NCBI GenBank assembly: GCA_944391815.1 | Contig: CALXUV010000016.1 | Span: forward strand, 1 to 60,150 | Length of the DNA stretch: 60,150 nucleotides | Direction: 5' to 3' | Origin: an uncultured Clostridia bacterium | Lineage (GTDB): Bacteria; Bacillota; Clostridia; Oscillospirales; CAG-272 | Part shown: positions 35,430-44,616 of the stretch, one piece after another | Position numbering within the stretch: the first letter of the stretch is position 1 | Layout of the letters: each line of letters begins with the position of its first letter | The notes under the pieces: model-generated | What the model was told of the DNA's origin: nothing | The model's input: the letters and a program-made list of their open reading frames with translations, nothing else | Database searches by the model: none | Translations under genes and position numbers: made by a program

Positions 35430-35756
35430 ATGGATGAAAGTGAAGTCGCGCTGATCTGTAAAGCATTCAGCGACATGAACAGGATCAGAATAATCAAGTC
35501 ACTGTCAAAGGGCAGCAAATGCGCAAACGAAATTCTCAGCGAACTTGATATAACCCAGCCGACGCTGTCGCACCACATGAAAATTTTATCAGGCTGCGGA
35601 ATTGCGGTAACAAAACGGGACGGAAAAAATACCGTCTACACTCTTTGTTGCAGACGGCTTGGCCAGTTCAAGGCGTATATTGCAGCACTTGAATGTGTGA
35701 AAAATCCGCTTTCTGACTGTCCGGAAAATACTCCCGACAACGGACAGAAAAACTGA
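35430..35756 (+). CDS. ArsR/SmtB-family transcriptional regulator
   Basis: 108 aa, one winged-helix domain: KAFSDMNRIRIIKSL, NEILSELDITQPTLSHHMKI (recognition helix), GIAVTKRDGKNTVYTL (wing). The family represses its own operon and releases DNA on metal, metalloid or redox signals. Of the usual CVC metal site in the third helix only one Cys (KGSKCANEIL) remains; further Cys are in TLCCRR and the C-terminus. AAGGAG precedes the ATG. An operator-like palindrome overlaps its promoter. The next genes are a thioredoxin and a CcdA protein, so a thiol or metal(loid) signal is plausible. Confidence 0.9.
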   Translation: MDESEVALICKAFSDMNRIRIIKSLSKGSKCANEILSELDITQPTLSHHMKILSGCGIAVTKRDGKNTVYTLCCRRLGQFKAYIAALECVKNPLSDCPENTPDNGQKN

Positions 35757-35804
35757 TGCCAAACCCATTTTCCATATAAAAATATCTCTGAAAACAAACT
35801 TCGT

Positions 35805-35833
35805 TTGACGTAAATAATCAAAAAAGCGTATAT
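35805..35833 (+). promoter_or_regulatory. second promoter, upstream of the thioredoxin gene
   Basis: TTGACG (35805-35810), 17 bp, TATATA (35828-35833), about 195 bp before the thioredoxin start, so the redox pair may be transcribed apart from the regulator. Confidence 0.5.
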
Positions 35834-36028
35834 ATTTACCGAAAAAATGCAAAAAAGTTGTACATACGGAAAACAAGTTACTTAACTATGAGAGTTTAAT
35901 AATAAACTAACCCGTAGCCTCAGAATTCCGTTAAAAAAGACTGCTAACCGGCAATTCATAACATCAACTTCCGGTATTTGATTTTCAGAGGTGACTGCAA
36001 AACCAAAAAACACTTTACAGGAGAAATT

Positions 36029-36547
36029 ATGAACAAAAGCAAACTCGTTATAAAAATAGCCGCACCGATGCTGGTTATAGCAGTAATAATCGGAATGCTG
36101 CTCTACAAGACAGAAAGCAAAAAGGACGCCGTAAACCCGGACCTTGAGAATCCTCTGGAAATAACCGCCGTTGATATGGAAGCTCTGAAATCTCACGGAT
36201 TGCCGATTATTCTCGACTTCGGTTCGGACACCTGTCCGCCCTGCCGTGAAATGCACCCCGTACTGGTTTCACTCAACGAAAAATATCAGAATAAAGCACT
36301 TATACATTATATAAATCTCAGTTATCCGGTAGAGGGTGCTTCACAGTTTCCTCTTCAGTATACTCCTACGCAGTTCTTTTTCAATGCCGACGGAACTCCG
36401 TTTGTTCCCGGAGATGAGCTTTCGGAAAAACTTGATTTCCGGTATTACAGCGACAGAAACAGCGGTCAACTTGTTTATATGGTACACATCGGAGCCCTCT
36501 CGGAATCCGAGCTTGAAATGATACTTGCAGAAATGGGGGTGAAATGA
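36029..36547 (+). CDS. membrane-anchored thioredoxin-like protein (CPPC)
   Basis: 172 aa. An N-terminal helix (about 8-25) anchors the protein facing outwards; the thioredoxin domain has the active site C69-P-P-C72 in DFGSDTCPPCREM and the cis-Pro in LQYTPTQFFF. It would exchange disulfides on the outer side of the membrane, fed by the adjacent CcdA protein. Start 36029 has AGGAG 6-7 nt upstream; the frame extends to 35978 but without a ribosome binding site. The stop overlaps the next start (ATGA), so the two are coupled. Confidence 0.9.
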   Translation: MNKSKLVIKIAAPMLVIAVIIGMLLYKTESKKDAVNPDLENPLEITAVDMEALKSHGLPIILDFGSDTCPPCREMHPVLVSLNEKYQNKALIHYINLSYPVEGASQFPLQYTPTQFFFNADGTPFVPGDELSEKLDFRYYSDRNSGQLVYMVHIGALSESELEMILAEMGVK

Positions 36548-37239
36548 TGCCGGAAAACTGGTTAAACAGCATTGCCGACCTTATCGGAACCGGCATCATC
36601 CCTGCTCTTGTTTTTTCCTTTATCGCAGGTGTGCTGACTTCATTTACCCCATGCTCCCTTTCAAGCATTCCGCTGATAATAGGTTTTGTCGGCGGTACAG
36701 GAGAAAAAAACACAAAAAGGGCTTTGTTTTATTCTGCCGTTTTTGCGGCGGGCGCTTCGGTCACATTTGTTACACTCGGTGTTATCGCCGCACTTGCCGG
36801 CAAACTGATCGGAACCTTTTCGAATGTATGGTACATAATTCTCGGCGTAATTATGATACTTATGGCTTTTCAGACTTACGGCATATATAATTTCGTTCCA
36901 TCGTCGTATCTTGTTTCAAAAAACACCAAAACCGGCGCTGCGGGTGCGTTCATTGCCGGTATTCTCAGCGGAGTTTTTTCTTCTCCCTGCTCAACCCCCG
37001 TGCTTGTTGCACTGCTTGCGGTAGTTGCCGGACGCGGAAGTCTTGTTTTCGGAATTATTCTTATGATTCTGTATTCTGTCGGTCACAGTACCCTGACTCT
37101 TATTGCCGGTACTTCAGTCGGTTTTGTGCAAAAACTGAAATCCGGAAGCAAATATATAATTCTGTCGAAAGTTCTGAATATTGTCCTGGGAACGGCTATC
37201 CTGCTTATCGGGCTGTATATGTTCTGGCTTGCATTCTGA
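36544..37239 (+). CDS. CcdA/DsbD-type transmembrane electron carrier
   Basis: 231 aa with six membrane helices. The two Cys that shuttle electrons across the membrane are C37 (TSFTPCSLSSIP) and C149 (FSSPCSTPVL) in the symmetric Pro-flanked motifs of CcdA. It takes electrons from cytosolic thioredoxin and passes them to the extracellular thioredoxin-like partner encoded just before it. ATGA overlap (36544-36547) with that gene; a second ATG follows at 36547. Cytochrome c maturation is possible, but no c-type cytochrome gene is seen here. Confidence 0.9.
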   Translation: MMPENWLNSIADLIGTGIIPALVFSFIAGVLTSFTPCSLSSIPLIIGFVGGTGEKNTKRALFYSAVFAAGASVTFVTLGVIAALAGKLIGTFSNVWYIILGVIMILMAFQTYGIYNFVPSSYLVSKNTKTGAAGAFIAGILSGVFSSPCSTPVLVALLAVVAGRGSLVFGIILMILYSVGHSTLTLIAGTSVGFVQKLKSGSKYIILSKVLNIVLGTAILLIGLYMFWLAF

Positions 37240-37617
37240 AAAAGCAGCATGTTCATTCAGGACAGACGTTACCCGTAAGATTTACATCTCACCCGCAAAG
37301 GCTACTACGGAAAATTTTATGCCAAAACAGGTAAACAAACTAAGATCAACAGTTTGCAGCATTTGAGGTTTTATTCAGACTTACAATAACAGCTTATCCG
37401 GTTATAAATTTCGGATTTTATAAAAAACAAGAAAAACCAAGGTCAGATTAATGAGGTGAACCCAAAAGTTTATCCACTTTTGCGGTGCACATCAAACTCT
37501 CTGATCTTGGTTTTTATATTTTTAACGAAATTCAGAAATCGGATGCCTGCTGTAACTGACTTGTTTTAAATATTTCATCTTAAATTTACGTCAGACAGAA
37601 AAAACCGTAATAAGCCG
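37240..37617. other. convergent intergenic region
   Basis: About 380 bp between ccdA-like and ppa. The only clear element is the bidirectional nested-hairpin terminator at 37432-37515. Confidence 0.6.
37432..37515 (+). terminator. bidirectional nested-hairpin terminator
   Basis: Outer 16-bp arms AAAAACCAAGGTCAGA (37432-37447) and TCTGATCTTGGTTTTT (37500-37515), one G-U. Inside, GGTGAACCCAAAAGT faces ACTTTTGCGGTGCACATC. The inner core resembles that at 11005-11076. Confidence 0.8.
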
Positions 37618-38151
37618 TTATTTACAGAAATTTTCGATGTAATTGAGTATCGCCGACGAAACAATTTCAACCGCTTTATCTCTTCCGCTGACTTCATTTA
37701 CGGCTGTTGTTTTGTTTTCAAGGTTTTTGTAAACCGAGAAAAAATGGCGCATTTCATCAAAAATATGCGACGGAAGCTGATCTATGTCTGTATACTTGTT
37801 GTACATTGGATCATTGAACGGTATCGCAATTATTTTTTCATCGTTTCTGCCGTTGTCTATCATTGAAATAACGCCGATCGGATATGCTCTTACAAGCGTC
37901 AGCGGTTCTATCGGCTCAGAACACAGCAGTAAAACATCAAGCGGGTCATTGTCGTCTCCGTATGTTCTGGGAATGAAACCGTAGTTTGCCGGATAGTGCG
38001 TTGACGTATAGAGGATGCGGTCAAGTATTATAAAACCGGTCTCTTTGTCAAGCTCGTATTTTTTCTTGCTTCCTTTTGAAATCTCTATCACGCATATAAA
38101 ATCCGTAGGGGTTATGCGTTTGGGTGAAATGTCGTGCCAGATATTTGACAT
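37618..38151 (-). CDS. ppa: inorganic pyrophosphatase (family I)
   Basis: 177 aa. It hydrolyses PPi to two phosphates and pulls biosynthetic reactions forward. The signature is DNDPLDV (D67, D69, D72), preceded by YPANYGFIPRTYG and the conserved KYELDKETG. Start 38151 is preferred (AAAGGA upstream) over 38166. Family I enzymes are less usual in Firmicutes, where family II (PpaC) or membrane pyrophosphatases are common. Next to an unrelated glycosidase gene. Stop TAA. Confidence 0.94.
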   Translation of the reverse strand: MSNIWHDISPKRITPTDFICVIEISKGSKKKYELDKETGFIILDRILYTSTHYPANYGFIPRTYGDDNDPLDVLLLCSEPIEPLTLVRAYPIGVISMIDNGRNDEKIIAIPFNDPMYNKYTDIDQLPSHIFDEMRHFFSVYKNLENKTTAVNEVSGRDKAVEIVSSAILNYIENFCK

Positions 38152-38237
38152 ATTTTTTCCTTTCATTTATAAGGCAAAAACGGGAAAAGCAGTCAGCCCC
38201 GCAACTGCCTGCAAGAGTTTCTGTATATATTTTACCA

Positions 38238-40379
38238 TCATGCGCGTTTTTTGTCAACACCGGGCAGTGAAATCAGCATTCCGGGTTTTACCGAAGAAAC
38301 AGTGTATAAACATTTGCCTTTTTTCTCTGCCGGAAGCTTTACTCCGTCTGCATACACAAAGCTAAGCTTTGACTGCGAATAAACTCCGAGTGTGCCGCCG
38401 CATACAGTTTTGTAAAGATTATCCGATATTTCCACAAGCGTTACGGGTGTCATATATTTCCCGATAATACCCAGAACCGCCTTTCCGTTTTTTACCGGAA
38501 CGAATATGTAAAGTCTGAAATCATCGTGATTTTCAAGTTTTACCGAAAAAGCGTCGGGCATGATCTTTCCCGCAAACCAGTCATAGCATACGTATTTTCC
38601 GTCGGGAAGCAGCATATCGCCCGATGAAATTTCAGCAAATACCGTTTTTTCGTTTTCGCTTACGTTGAAAACAGCAAGCACTCCGCAGTCACGGTGTTTT
38701 CCGAACAGCTTGAATGCTTTTCCCGACCTTTCCGGATCGCTCATAAGTGAATCGGGAGAAGGAAGCGGCGGATTTTGCATACGCAGAATTTTTCCGAATT
38801 CAGTGACTATCGGCATAATGGTCTCTCTTACAGAGCTTCCGAGCTCATCCGAAACATATACCGGTCCTCCGCTCATCGCTCTCAGCACTGCGTTTTTAAC
38901 TGCCTGACCGTCGCATGACCACCACATATCCCAGTCTCCGTAGTATACGCACCCCTGAAACAGAGAATTGTATCCGCACTGAAGTATGTGCCGTATAAAC
39001 CACTGTCTGTCCATCGGCTGAAAATCTCCGCTGAAACGGCAGACTGATGAGGTCGGGCGGTTCCAGAAGCACTCCGACGGCATACACATACAGTTGATCA
39101 TCTCCATGTCAAAATTTGCTCCGACAGAAGCTTCTATCGCTTTGTGAACGTTTTCAGCCGCTTTGCCTATCGGCATAATGTTTTTGTAGTTTGTTCGCAA
39201 AAATCCCTGGTTATCGACCTTTACAAATGTTGCTCCGCACTCACGGTAAAAGGAATGCTGGATGTTATAATATTCAAAAGCTTTTGCAGTTTCCGGTGAA
39301 TGAACAAGTTTGCCGGCCGCAGAATAAACAAGAAGATCTTTGTGATTTTGTGCAATTTCTCCTGCCGGATCTATGCCGTTCCAGTAACCGGTAGTGGGAT
39401 GCCAGATACCCGTTTCTATTCCGTAAACGTCGCGCAGTTCTTTTATCACGCCTTTCAGTCCCTTTTCAAAGCGTTTTCCGTCCGCTTCGAAACGGTACAG
39501 CTCTCTTGAATGCATGGTTTGCCTGTTAATCGACGGTACATCTCCCCACATATCGTCAAGAATAAACCATCTGACCGGAATATCCTTGTCTCTGAATTCT
39601 TTTGCTTTTTCAATTATTCCGTCATGCGTTACGTCCATGTGAAATGCGTCCCAGCTGCACCAGCCGAGATATTCGAGTTTTTCCGGATATCTTCTGCCTT
39701 CTCTTAACTGATACGGCTTTCCGAGTGCATCAAAAGCCTTTTTTGTCACGTCGGAAACCAATCTGTAAGGATTATCTCCTATTCCGAAAACCGCCGCAAC
39801 ACCGTCGCAGAAATTGCGGAGATCGTTAGACCACAGGTACAGCTGAAGCCCGTTTCCCGATCCTCTGAAATTGCTTTTGAATATCTTGTCGCAAACAGGA
39901 AGTGCGTAAACAAAATCACTCTTTCGCTTGCAAAGCAGACCTTGGATTTTTTCCGGCGGCAATTTATCAGCCGTGTCGGAAAAAACCGTGTCGCACCAGA
40001 ATTCACAGCGAAGCCGGTTTGCCGCATACTTTAAAGTTTCGGGTAGTTCACCGAAAGTAATAACTACCGCTTCCTCGGGATGAAAATGTGCTCCGAAATT
40101 TCTTCGGCCGGGATCTCCGCTTGTGTATCCTGCTTTTAATTTAAGAACGGCGTAAGCATCTGAAAGCTCAAAAGAAAGTTCAGCGTAAGCACTGCCGTCC
40201 GGAGCTTTAAACCCATAGATTTTGACAGATTCTGGGTTTTCCGGATGTCCGGAATTACTGTCTGACGTCCGGTATTTCTCGGAAAGTACAATGTATTCGG
40301 GCTCTTCCGAGTTGATTCTTATCTTTACCGAAATATTTTCTGTCAGCATTCCGGCAAGCAAATCCGACGGTTTAACCAT
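38238..40379 (-). CDS. GH36-like alpha-galactosidase / raffinose synthase (Sip1) family protein
   Basis: 713 aa. The central TIM barrel has EYLGWCSWDAFHMDVT (about 236-251), RWFILDDMW (270-278) and FVKVDNQG, whose D389 is in the nucleophile position of clan GH-D. The family includes plant raffinose and stachyose synthases and bacterial alpha-galactosidases, so it acts on alpha-galactosides, either by hydrolysis or transfer. An N-terminal beta domain (1-230) and a C-terminal beta domain (about 560-713) flank the barrel. No signal peptide, hence cytosolic. GGAGG is placed 6 nt before ATG. The exact glycan is unknown. Confidence 0.85.
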   Translation of the reverse strand: MVKPSDLLAGMLTENISVKIRINSEEPEYIVLSEKYRTSDSNSGHPENPESVKIYGFKAPDGSAYAELSFELSDAYAVLKLKAGYTSGDPGRRNFGAHFHPEEAVVITFGELPETLKYAANRLRCEFWCDTVFSDTADKLPPEKIQGLLCKRKSDFVYALPVCDKIFKSNFRGSGNGLQLYLWSNDLRNFCDGVAAVFGIGDNPYRLVSDVTKKAFDALGKPYQLREGRRYPEKLEYLGWCSWDAFHMDVTHDGIIEKAKEFRDKDIPVRWFILDDMWGDVPSINRQTMHSRELYRFEADGKRFEKGLKGVIKELRDVYGIETGIWHPTTGYWNGIDPAGEIAQNHKDLLVYSAAGKLVHSPETAKAFEYYNIQHSFYRECGATFVKVDNQGFLRTNYKNIMPIGKAAENVHKAIEASVGANFDMEMINCMCMPSECFWNRPTSSVCRFSGDFQPMDRQWFIRHILQCGYNSLFQGCVYYGDWDMWWSCDGQAVKNAVLRAMSGGPVYVSDELGSSVRETIMPIVTEFGKILRMQNPPLPSPDSLMSDPERSGKAFKLFGKHRDCGVLAVFNVSENEKTVFAEISSGDMLLPDGKYVCYDWFAGKIMPDAFSVKLENHDDFRLYIFVPVKNGKAVLGIIGKYMTPVTLVEISDNLYKTVCGGTLGVYSQSKLSFVYADGVKLPAEKKGKCLYTVSSVKPGMLISLPGVDKKRA

Positions 40380-40573
40380 GTTCAGCCTCCTTTGGCAGCA
40401 AAAAATCCTGCCGCTTTAAGCGTAAAAATTACTCTTTGACTGTATTTTACCTTTAACAACCCAATTTGTCAACAACAGATTTTCAAAAACATGACAAAAA
40501 AACGAAAAATTAAGAATTTTTCACTTGACTTAATTTTTATTTGATAATAACATAATACTAAACGGTTACAAAC

Positions 40574-40600
40574 AAAAATTGCCGCGGTAAACTGCGGCAA
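40574..40600 (-). terminator. tRNA-Thr terminator
   Basis: On the minus strand TTGCCGC (40594-40600) pairs with GCGGCAA (40579-40585) and is followed by TTTTTG, directly after the encoded CCA of the tRNA. Confidence 0.85.
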
Positions 40601-40604
40601 AATA

Positions 40605-40680
40605 TGGAGCTGGTGATGTGACTTGAACACACGACCTGCTGATTACGAATCAGCTGCACTACCGACTGTGCTACACCAGC
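40605..40680 (-). tRNA. tRNA-Thr (anticodon CGU)
   Basis: 76 nt including an encoded CCA. Acceptor arms GCTGGTG / CACCAGC, D stem GCAC/GTGC, anticodon stem GCTGA/TCAGC with loop TTCGTAA (anticodon CGT, reading ACG), T stem GTGTG/CACAT with loop TTCAAGT, discriminator U. It is a single-gene unit with its own promoter and terminator. Confidence 0.95.
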
Positions 40681-40692
40681 GATCACCGTGAA

Positions 40693-40721
40693 ATTATATC
40701 ACAGTTTCTTTTTTTTGTCAA
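40693..40721 (-). promoter_or_regulatory. tRNA-Thr promoter
   Basis: On the minus strand TTGACA (40716-40721), 17 bp, TATAAT (40693-40698): both hexamers match consensus, as expected for a strongly transcribed tRNA gene. Confidence 0.92.
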
Positions 40722-40876
40722 GCGTTTTCGGGAAAAATATTTGTCCGGATACAATGTGCGTGTAGCGGTACGGGCAAAGAAAGATTTTCGGAAAACACAA
40801 GAAATTCAGAAAGCAATTCATGTTCAGATAAAAACGGCGGATGCCGGTCTGTCACCAAATTAAAAGGAGAAAAACA

Positions 40877-41716
40877 GTGAATTTAACCGATTTACACACA
40901 GTAAAGGATTTATGTAACCGGTTCGGTTTCGGAGTCAAGAAAAAATTCGGGCAGAATTTTATTATCGATGCAAAAATTCCGGACATTATTTCAAGCACCG
41001 CAGAGGGAAAATGCGCACTTGAAATAGGTCCCGGTATCGGAACTCTTACCGAGGCTCTCTGCCGCAGATGCGAAAAGGTGGTTTCGGTGGAAATCGACCG
41101 GACGCTTGAAAAGCTTCTTGATTTCACCGTCGGTGATTTTTCAAACCTGAAAGTGGTTTTCGCGGATGTAATGAAAACCGATATTCTTTCGCTCTGCCGT
41201 GAAGAGTTCGGTGACAAAAAAGTCTGCGTCTGCGCAAATCTTCCGTATTACGTTACAAGTCCGGTACTTCTTTTGCTTATGGAATGCGGTTTCCCGTTTG
41301 AAAGCATAACGGTAATGGTTCAGAAAGAAGTTGCCGACAGGCTTTGTGCCGATCCCGGCACTCCCGAATACGGAGCCATTACTCTTACCTGCCGGCGCTA
41401 CGGCAGGCCCGTAAAGCTTGCAGACGTACCGAAAACTTCGTTCTACCCCGTTCCGGGAGTCGATTCGGCCGTCGTCAGCATTATTCCGGCGGAAAAAGAA
41501 GAAATATACTGCAAAGACGAAGAACTTCTTACAAAGGTCATACGGGCTTCATTCAATCAAAGGCGGAAAACCCTTGTCAATGCTTTAAGCTCCGGACTTG
41601 CTCTCAAAACAAAAGAAGAATACGAGAAGATAATAGTTTCATGCGGACACAGAGCTGACGTGCGCGGAGAAAAACTTTCTCTTTCGGATTTTGCAGAAAT
41701 AGTGAATAATATGTAA
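40877..41716 (+). CDS. ksgA: 16S rRNA (adenine-N6,N6)-dimethyltransferase
   Basis: 279 aa. It dimethylates the two adjacent adenines in the 3'-terminal helix of 16S rRNA, a late step in 30S assembly. Motifs: KKKFGQNFI near the N-terminus, SAM motif I EIGPGIGTLT, acidic VEID, catalytic NLPYYVTSP, and the C-terminal FNQRRKTL. Start is GTG at 40877 with AAGGAG 7-8 nt upstream; an open frame back to 40841 has no ribosome binding site. Stands between the tRNA gene and pckG. Stop TAA. Confidence 0.97.
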   Translation: MNLTDLHTVKDLCNRFGFGVKKKFGQNFIIDAKIPDIISSTAEGKCALEIGPGIGTLTEALCRRCEKVVSVEIDRTLEKLLDFTVGDFSNLKVVFADVMKTDILSLCREEFGDKKVCVCANLPYYVTSPVLLLLMECGFPFESITVMVQKEVADRLCADPGTPEYGAITLTCRRYGRPVKLADVPKTSFYPVPGVDSAVVSIIPAEKEEIYCKDEELLTKVIRASFNQRRKTLVNALSSGLALKTKEEYEKIIVSCGHRADVRGEKLSLSDFAEIVNNM

Positions 41717-41743
41717 AAAGTTATTGCGATGCCGAAAACAGTA

Positions 41744-41772
41744 TTGAAAAACGGCAAAATTTATAGTATAAT
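41744..41772 (+). promoter_or_regulatory. pckG promoter
   Basis: TTGAAA (41744-41749), 17 bp, TATAAT (41767-41772), leaving a leader of about 75 nt before the start codon. Confidence 0.8.
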
Positions 41773-41853
41773 GTATACTGGGTGGGGATTGGATTTCCCG
41801 TAACCTGAACAGTAAGTTTCAAAAAATAATTCACATAAAAGGAGAAAAGCGCT

Positions 41854-43632
41854 ATGACAAACAACAAAAAAGTGCTCGCCTGGATTGACGAGATGGCTGC
41901 AATGACAAAGCCCGACAAAATCGTCTGGATTGACGGTAGCGAAGAGCAGGCAGAACAGCTCAGAGCCGAGGCATGCTCAACCGGCGAAATGATAAAACTC
42001 AACCAGGAGCTTCTTCCCGGATGCTATCTGCACCGCACCGCTGTCAACGACGTTGCCAGAGTTGAGGACAGGACTTTCATCTGCACAAGAAAAAAAGAAG
42101 ATGCCGGTAACATCAATAACTGGATGGATCCGAAAGAATGCTACAAGAAGCTTTCCGCTCTGTTTGAAGGCTCAATGAAAGGCAGAACAATGTATGTTAT
42201 CCCCTATTCAATGGGAGTTGTCGGTTCTGACTTTGCAAAGATCGGTATCGAACTTACCGACTCTATTTACGTTGTTCTCAACATGCTGATAATGACAAGA
42301 GTCGGAACAGAAGTTGTCAAGGCTCTCGGAGAAGACGGAGACTTCGTTAAAGGTCTTCACGCCCGTGCCGATATCGACGAAAACAACCGTTATATCGTTC
42401 ACTTCCCCGAAGACAACACCATCTGGTCAGTTAACTCCGGTTACGGCGGAAACGTTCTGCTCGGCAAAAAGTGCTTTGCTCTGCGTATTGCTTCCTACCT
42501 CGGACGTAAAGAAGGCTGGATGGCTGAGCACATGCTCATCCTCGGTCTTGAATATCCCGACGGCGACATAAAGTACATTTGTGCTGCTTTCCCGTCAGCT
42601 TGCGGAAAAACCAACCTCGCTATGCTTATTCCGCCGGAATTCTATGCTAAAAAAGGCTACAAAGTATGGTGCGTAGGTGACGATATTGCTTGGCTCAGAG
42701 TCGGTTCCGACGGACGTCTGTGGGCGGTAAACCCCGAGAACGGTTTCTTCGGTGTCGCTCCGGGTACAAACGAAAAATCCAACCCCAACGCTCTCGCAAC
42801 AACAAAGAGAGATACTATTTTCACAAACGTTGTTCATAACCTTGAAAACAACACCGTTTGGTGGGAAGGACTCGACAATAATCCTCCGAAAAAAGCTGTT
42901 GACTGGAAGGGCAATCCTTGGGACTACCGTAAATACGACAAAAAAGACAAGTCCACCTGCGGCGCTCATCCCAACTCACGTTTCACCGCTAAGGCTATCA
43001 ACTGCCCCTGCATCTCTTCTGAATTCAACAATCCCGCAGGAGTTCCGATTTCTGCTATCGTATTCGGCGGACGCCGTGCGAAGACTGCTCCGCTGGTATA
43101 TCAGTCAACCAGCTGGCAGAACGGTGCTTTCATCGGTTCCATCATGGCTTCCGAAACAACTGCTGCCGCAGCCGGAGCTGTCGGTGTAGTTCGCCGTGAC
43201 CCGATGGCTATGCGTCCGTTCGTCGGTTACGACATGGGTGACTACTGGGCACACTGGCTCGCTATGGGAACAAAGATTCCGCATCCTCCGAAGATATTCC
43301 ATGTCAACTGGTTCCGTACCGACGACGAAGGAAACTTCATCTGGCCGGGATTCGGTGACAATATGCGTGTTCTTATGTGGATTCTTGACCGTTGCGCAGG
43401 CAAGGTAGACGCTGATATCACTCCTATCGGATACATCCCGAAGGCAGAAGATATCAACATCGAAGGTCTTGATATCTCTCTTGATACCATTAAAGATCTT
43501 CTTACCATCGACAAAGAGTCGTGGCTTGCCGATGTTGAAAACATCAAAGCATTCTACAAACAGGTCGGTGACAGAGTTCCGCAGACCATGTACGATGAGC
43601 TTGCTGCTCTCGAAGCACGTCTTAAGGCGTAA
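41854..43632 (+). CDS. pckG: phosphoenolpyruvate carboxykinase (GTP)
   Basis: 592 aa, the length of the GTP-dependent class. It interconverts oxaloacetate and PEP with GTP/GDP; in fermenting gut anaerobes the carboxylating direction toward succinate or propionate is common. Seen: YVIPYSMGVVGS, YGGNVLLGKKC, the P-loop region AAFPSACGKTNLAML with the hyper-reactive Cys, VGDDIAWLR, and FEGxR-like WGxxDNNPP segments (WWEGLDNNPP). Codon use looks optimised, with many C-ending codons, consistent with high expression. AAGGAG precedes the ATG. It has its own promoter and strong terminator. Confidence 0.97.
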   Translation: MTNNKKVLAWIDEMAAMTKPDKIVWIDGSEEQAEQLRAEACSTGEMIKLNQELLPGCYLHRTAVNDVARVEDRTFICTRKKEDAGNINNWMDPKECYKKLSALFEGSMKGRTMYVIPYSMGVVGSDFAKIGIELTDSIYVVLNMLIMTRVGTEVVKALGEDGDFVKGLHARADIDENNRYIVHFPEDNTIWSVNSGYGGNVLLGKKCFALRIASYLGRKEGWMAEHMLILGLEYPDGDIKYICAAFPSACGKTNLAMLIPPEFYAKKGYKVWCVGDDIAWLRVGSDGRLWAVNPENGFFGVAPGTNEKSNPNALATTKRDTIFTNVVHNLENNTVWWEGLDNNPPKKAVDWKGNPWDYRKYDKKDKSTCGAHPNSRFTAKAINCPCISSEFNNPAGVPISAIVFGGRRAKTAPLVYQSTSWQNGAFIGSIMASETTAAAAGAVGVVRRDPMAMRPFVGYDMGDYWAHWLAMGTKIPHPPKIFHVNWFRTDDEGNFIWPGFGDNMRVLMWILDRCAGKVDADITPIGYIPKAEDINIEGLDISLDTIKDLLTIDKESWLADVENIKAFYKQVGDRVPQTMYDELAALEARLKA

Positions 43633-43694
43633 TCCCACATCAGATATAAAACGTGGCATCGTATAACAAAGTCAGTTATCTACCACCATAAACC

Positions 43695-43733
43695 AAAACC
43701 AGCCTCGTTCTTTGCGAATGAGGCTGGTTTTTT
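43695..43733 (+). terminator. pckG terminator
   Basis: 16-bp arms AAAACCAGCCTCGTTC (43695-43710) and GAATGAGGCTGGTTTT (43716-43731) with one G-U pair, 5-nt loop and a T-run. Confidence 0.95.
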
Positions 43734-43866
43734 GTACATTTAAGCAGAGCATTTTCAGACCAAAATCTGAAAACAGTATCCTTTTTTAATAAAAGCAAAA
43801 AATAAAGTTACACAGAAAGTAAAATATATGACTGATCATTCCGTAACAAAATAACTTTTCAGAAAA

Positions 43867-44616
43867 TCAGTAAAAATACCTGATTCCGTCATCTACTTCG
43901 GTTCGGTACAGTTTCACTCCGAAAACTTTTTCAGCGATTCCGGAGCTGTAAATCTCTTCCGGACTTCCTTCAGCAAAAATACTGCCGTCCTTTATAACTG
44001 CAACTTTATCGGCATACCTCAGTGCCATCGGAAGATCGTGAAGCACCGCAAATACGGCTTTTCCCTCCTCTGCCATAAGACGTGCACGATTCATAAGCTG
44101 TAATTTGCTTGAAGCATCGAGAAAGGTTGTCGGTTCATCAAGCAGAATGTTTCCCGCTTGCTGTGCTATTACCATCGCTATACTTGTCTTTTGTAAAAGT
44201 CCCCCCGACAGCTGAGACGTTTTTCTGTCGGCAAGATCTGAAAGATTCATGGTATTTACAGCTTCTTCACTAATATCACGGTCGGACTGCGTGAAAATAT
44301 GCGGAAAAGGAAGATGCGGATACCTGCCGCAAAGAACTGTTCTGAATACGGTCAGATCTGACGGCGACTTCATCTGTGCAAGGTATGCGACTTTCTTTGC
44401 AGTTTCACGTCTGCCAAGTGTTTTTACATCCGTACCGTCAACCTTCACGGTGCCGCTGTAAGGCATAAGTCCGGCAACTGACCTGAGCAAAGTCGTTTTA
44501 CCGCAGCCGTTGAGCCCTGCAACTACCGTTATTTTACCGTCAGGCACTGTAAGAGAGATATCTGAAAGTACTCTGTTTTTTCCGTACGAAGCGGAAATAC
44601 TGCATATTTCTATCAT
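43867..44616 (-). CDS. ABC importer ATPase, FecE/FepC-type
   Basis: 249 aa. Walker A GLNGCGKT (34-41), signature LSGGLLQKTSIA, Walker B ILLDEPTTFLD and H-loop LHD are intact. It powers uptake by the FecCD-type permease upstream. Family substrates are iron-siderophores, haem, cobalamin or oxyanions. Its ATG overlaps the permease stop (ATGA, 44613-44616). Last gene of the four-gene operon that begins with the sulfur-redox fusion protein, which points to iron, haem-like cofactor or a sulfur-linked substrate. Stop TGA. Confidence 0.93.
   Translation of the reverse strand: MIEICSISASYGKNRVLSDISLTVPDGKITVVAGLNGCGKTTLLRSVAGLMPYSGTVKVDGTDVKTLGRRETAKKVAYLAQMKSPSDLTVFRTVLCGRYPHLPFPHIFTQSDRDISEEAVNTMNLSDLADRKTSQLSGGLLQKTSIAMVIAQQAGNILLDEPTTFLDASSKLQLMNRARLMAEEGKAVFAVLHDLPMALRYADKVAVIKDGSIFAEGSPEEIYSSGIAEKVFGVKLYRTEVDDGIRYFY

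Noticed and set aside
41854-43659. Long ORFs on both strands within pckG
   Set aside because: Shadow frames favoured by the biased codon use of pckG.
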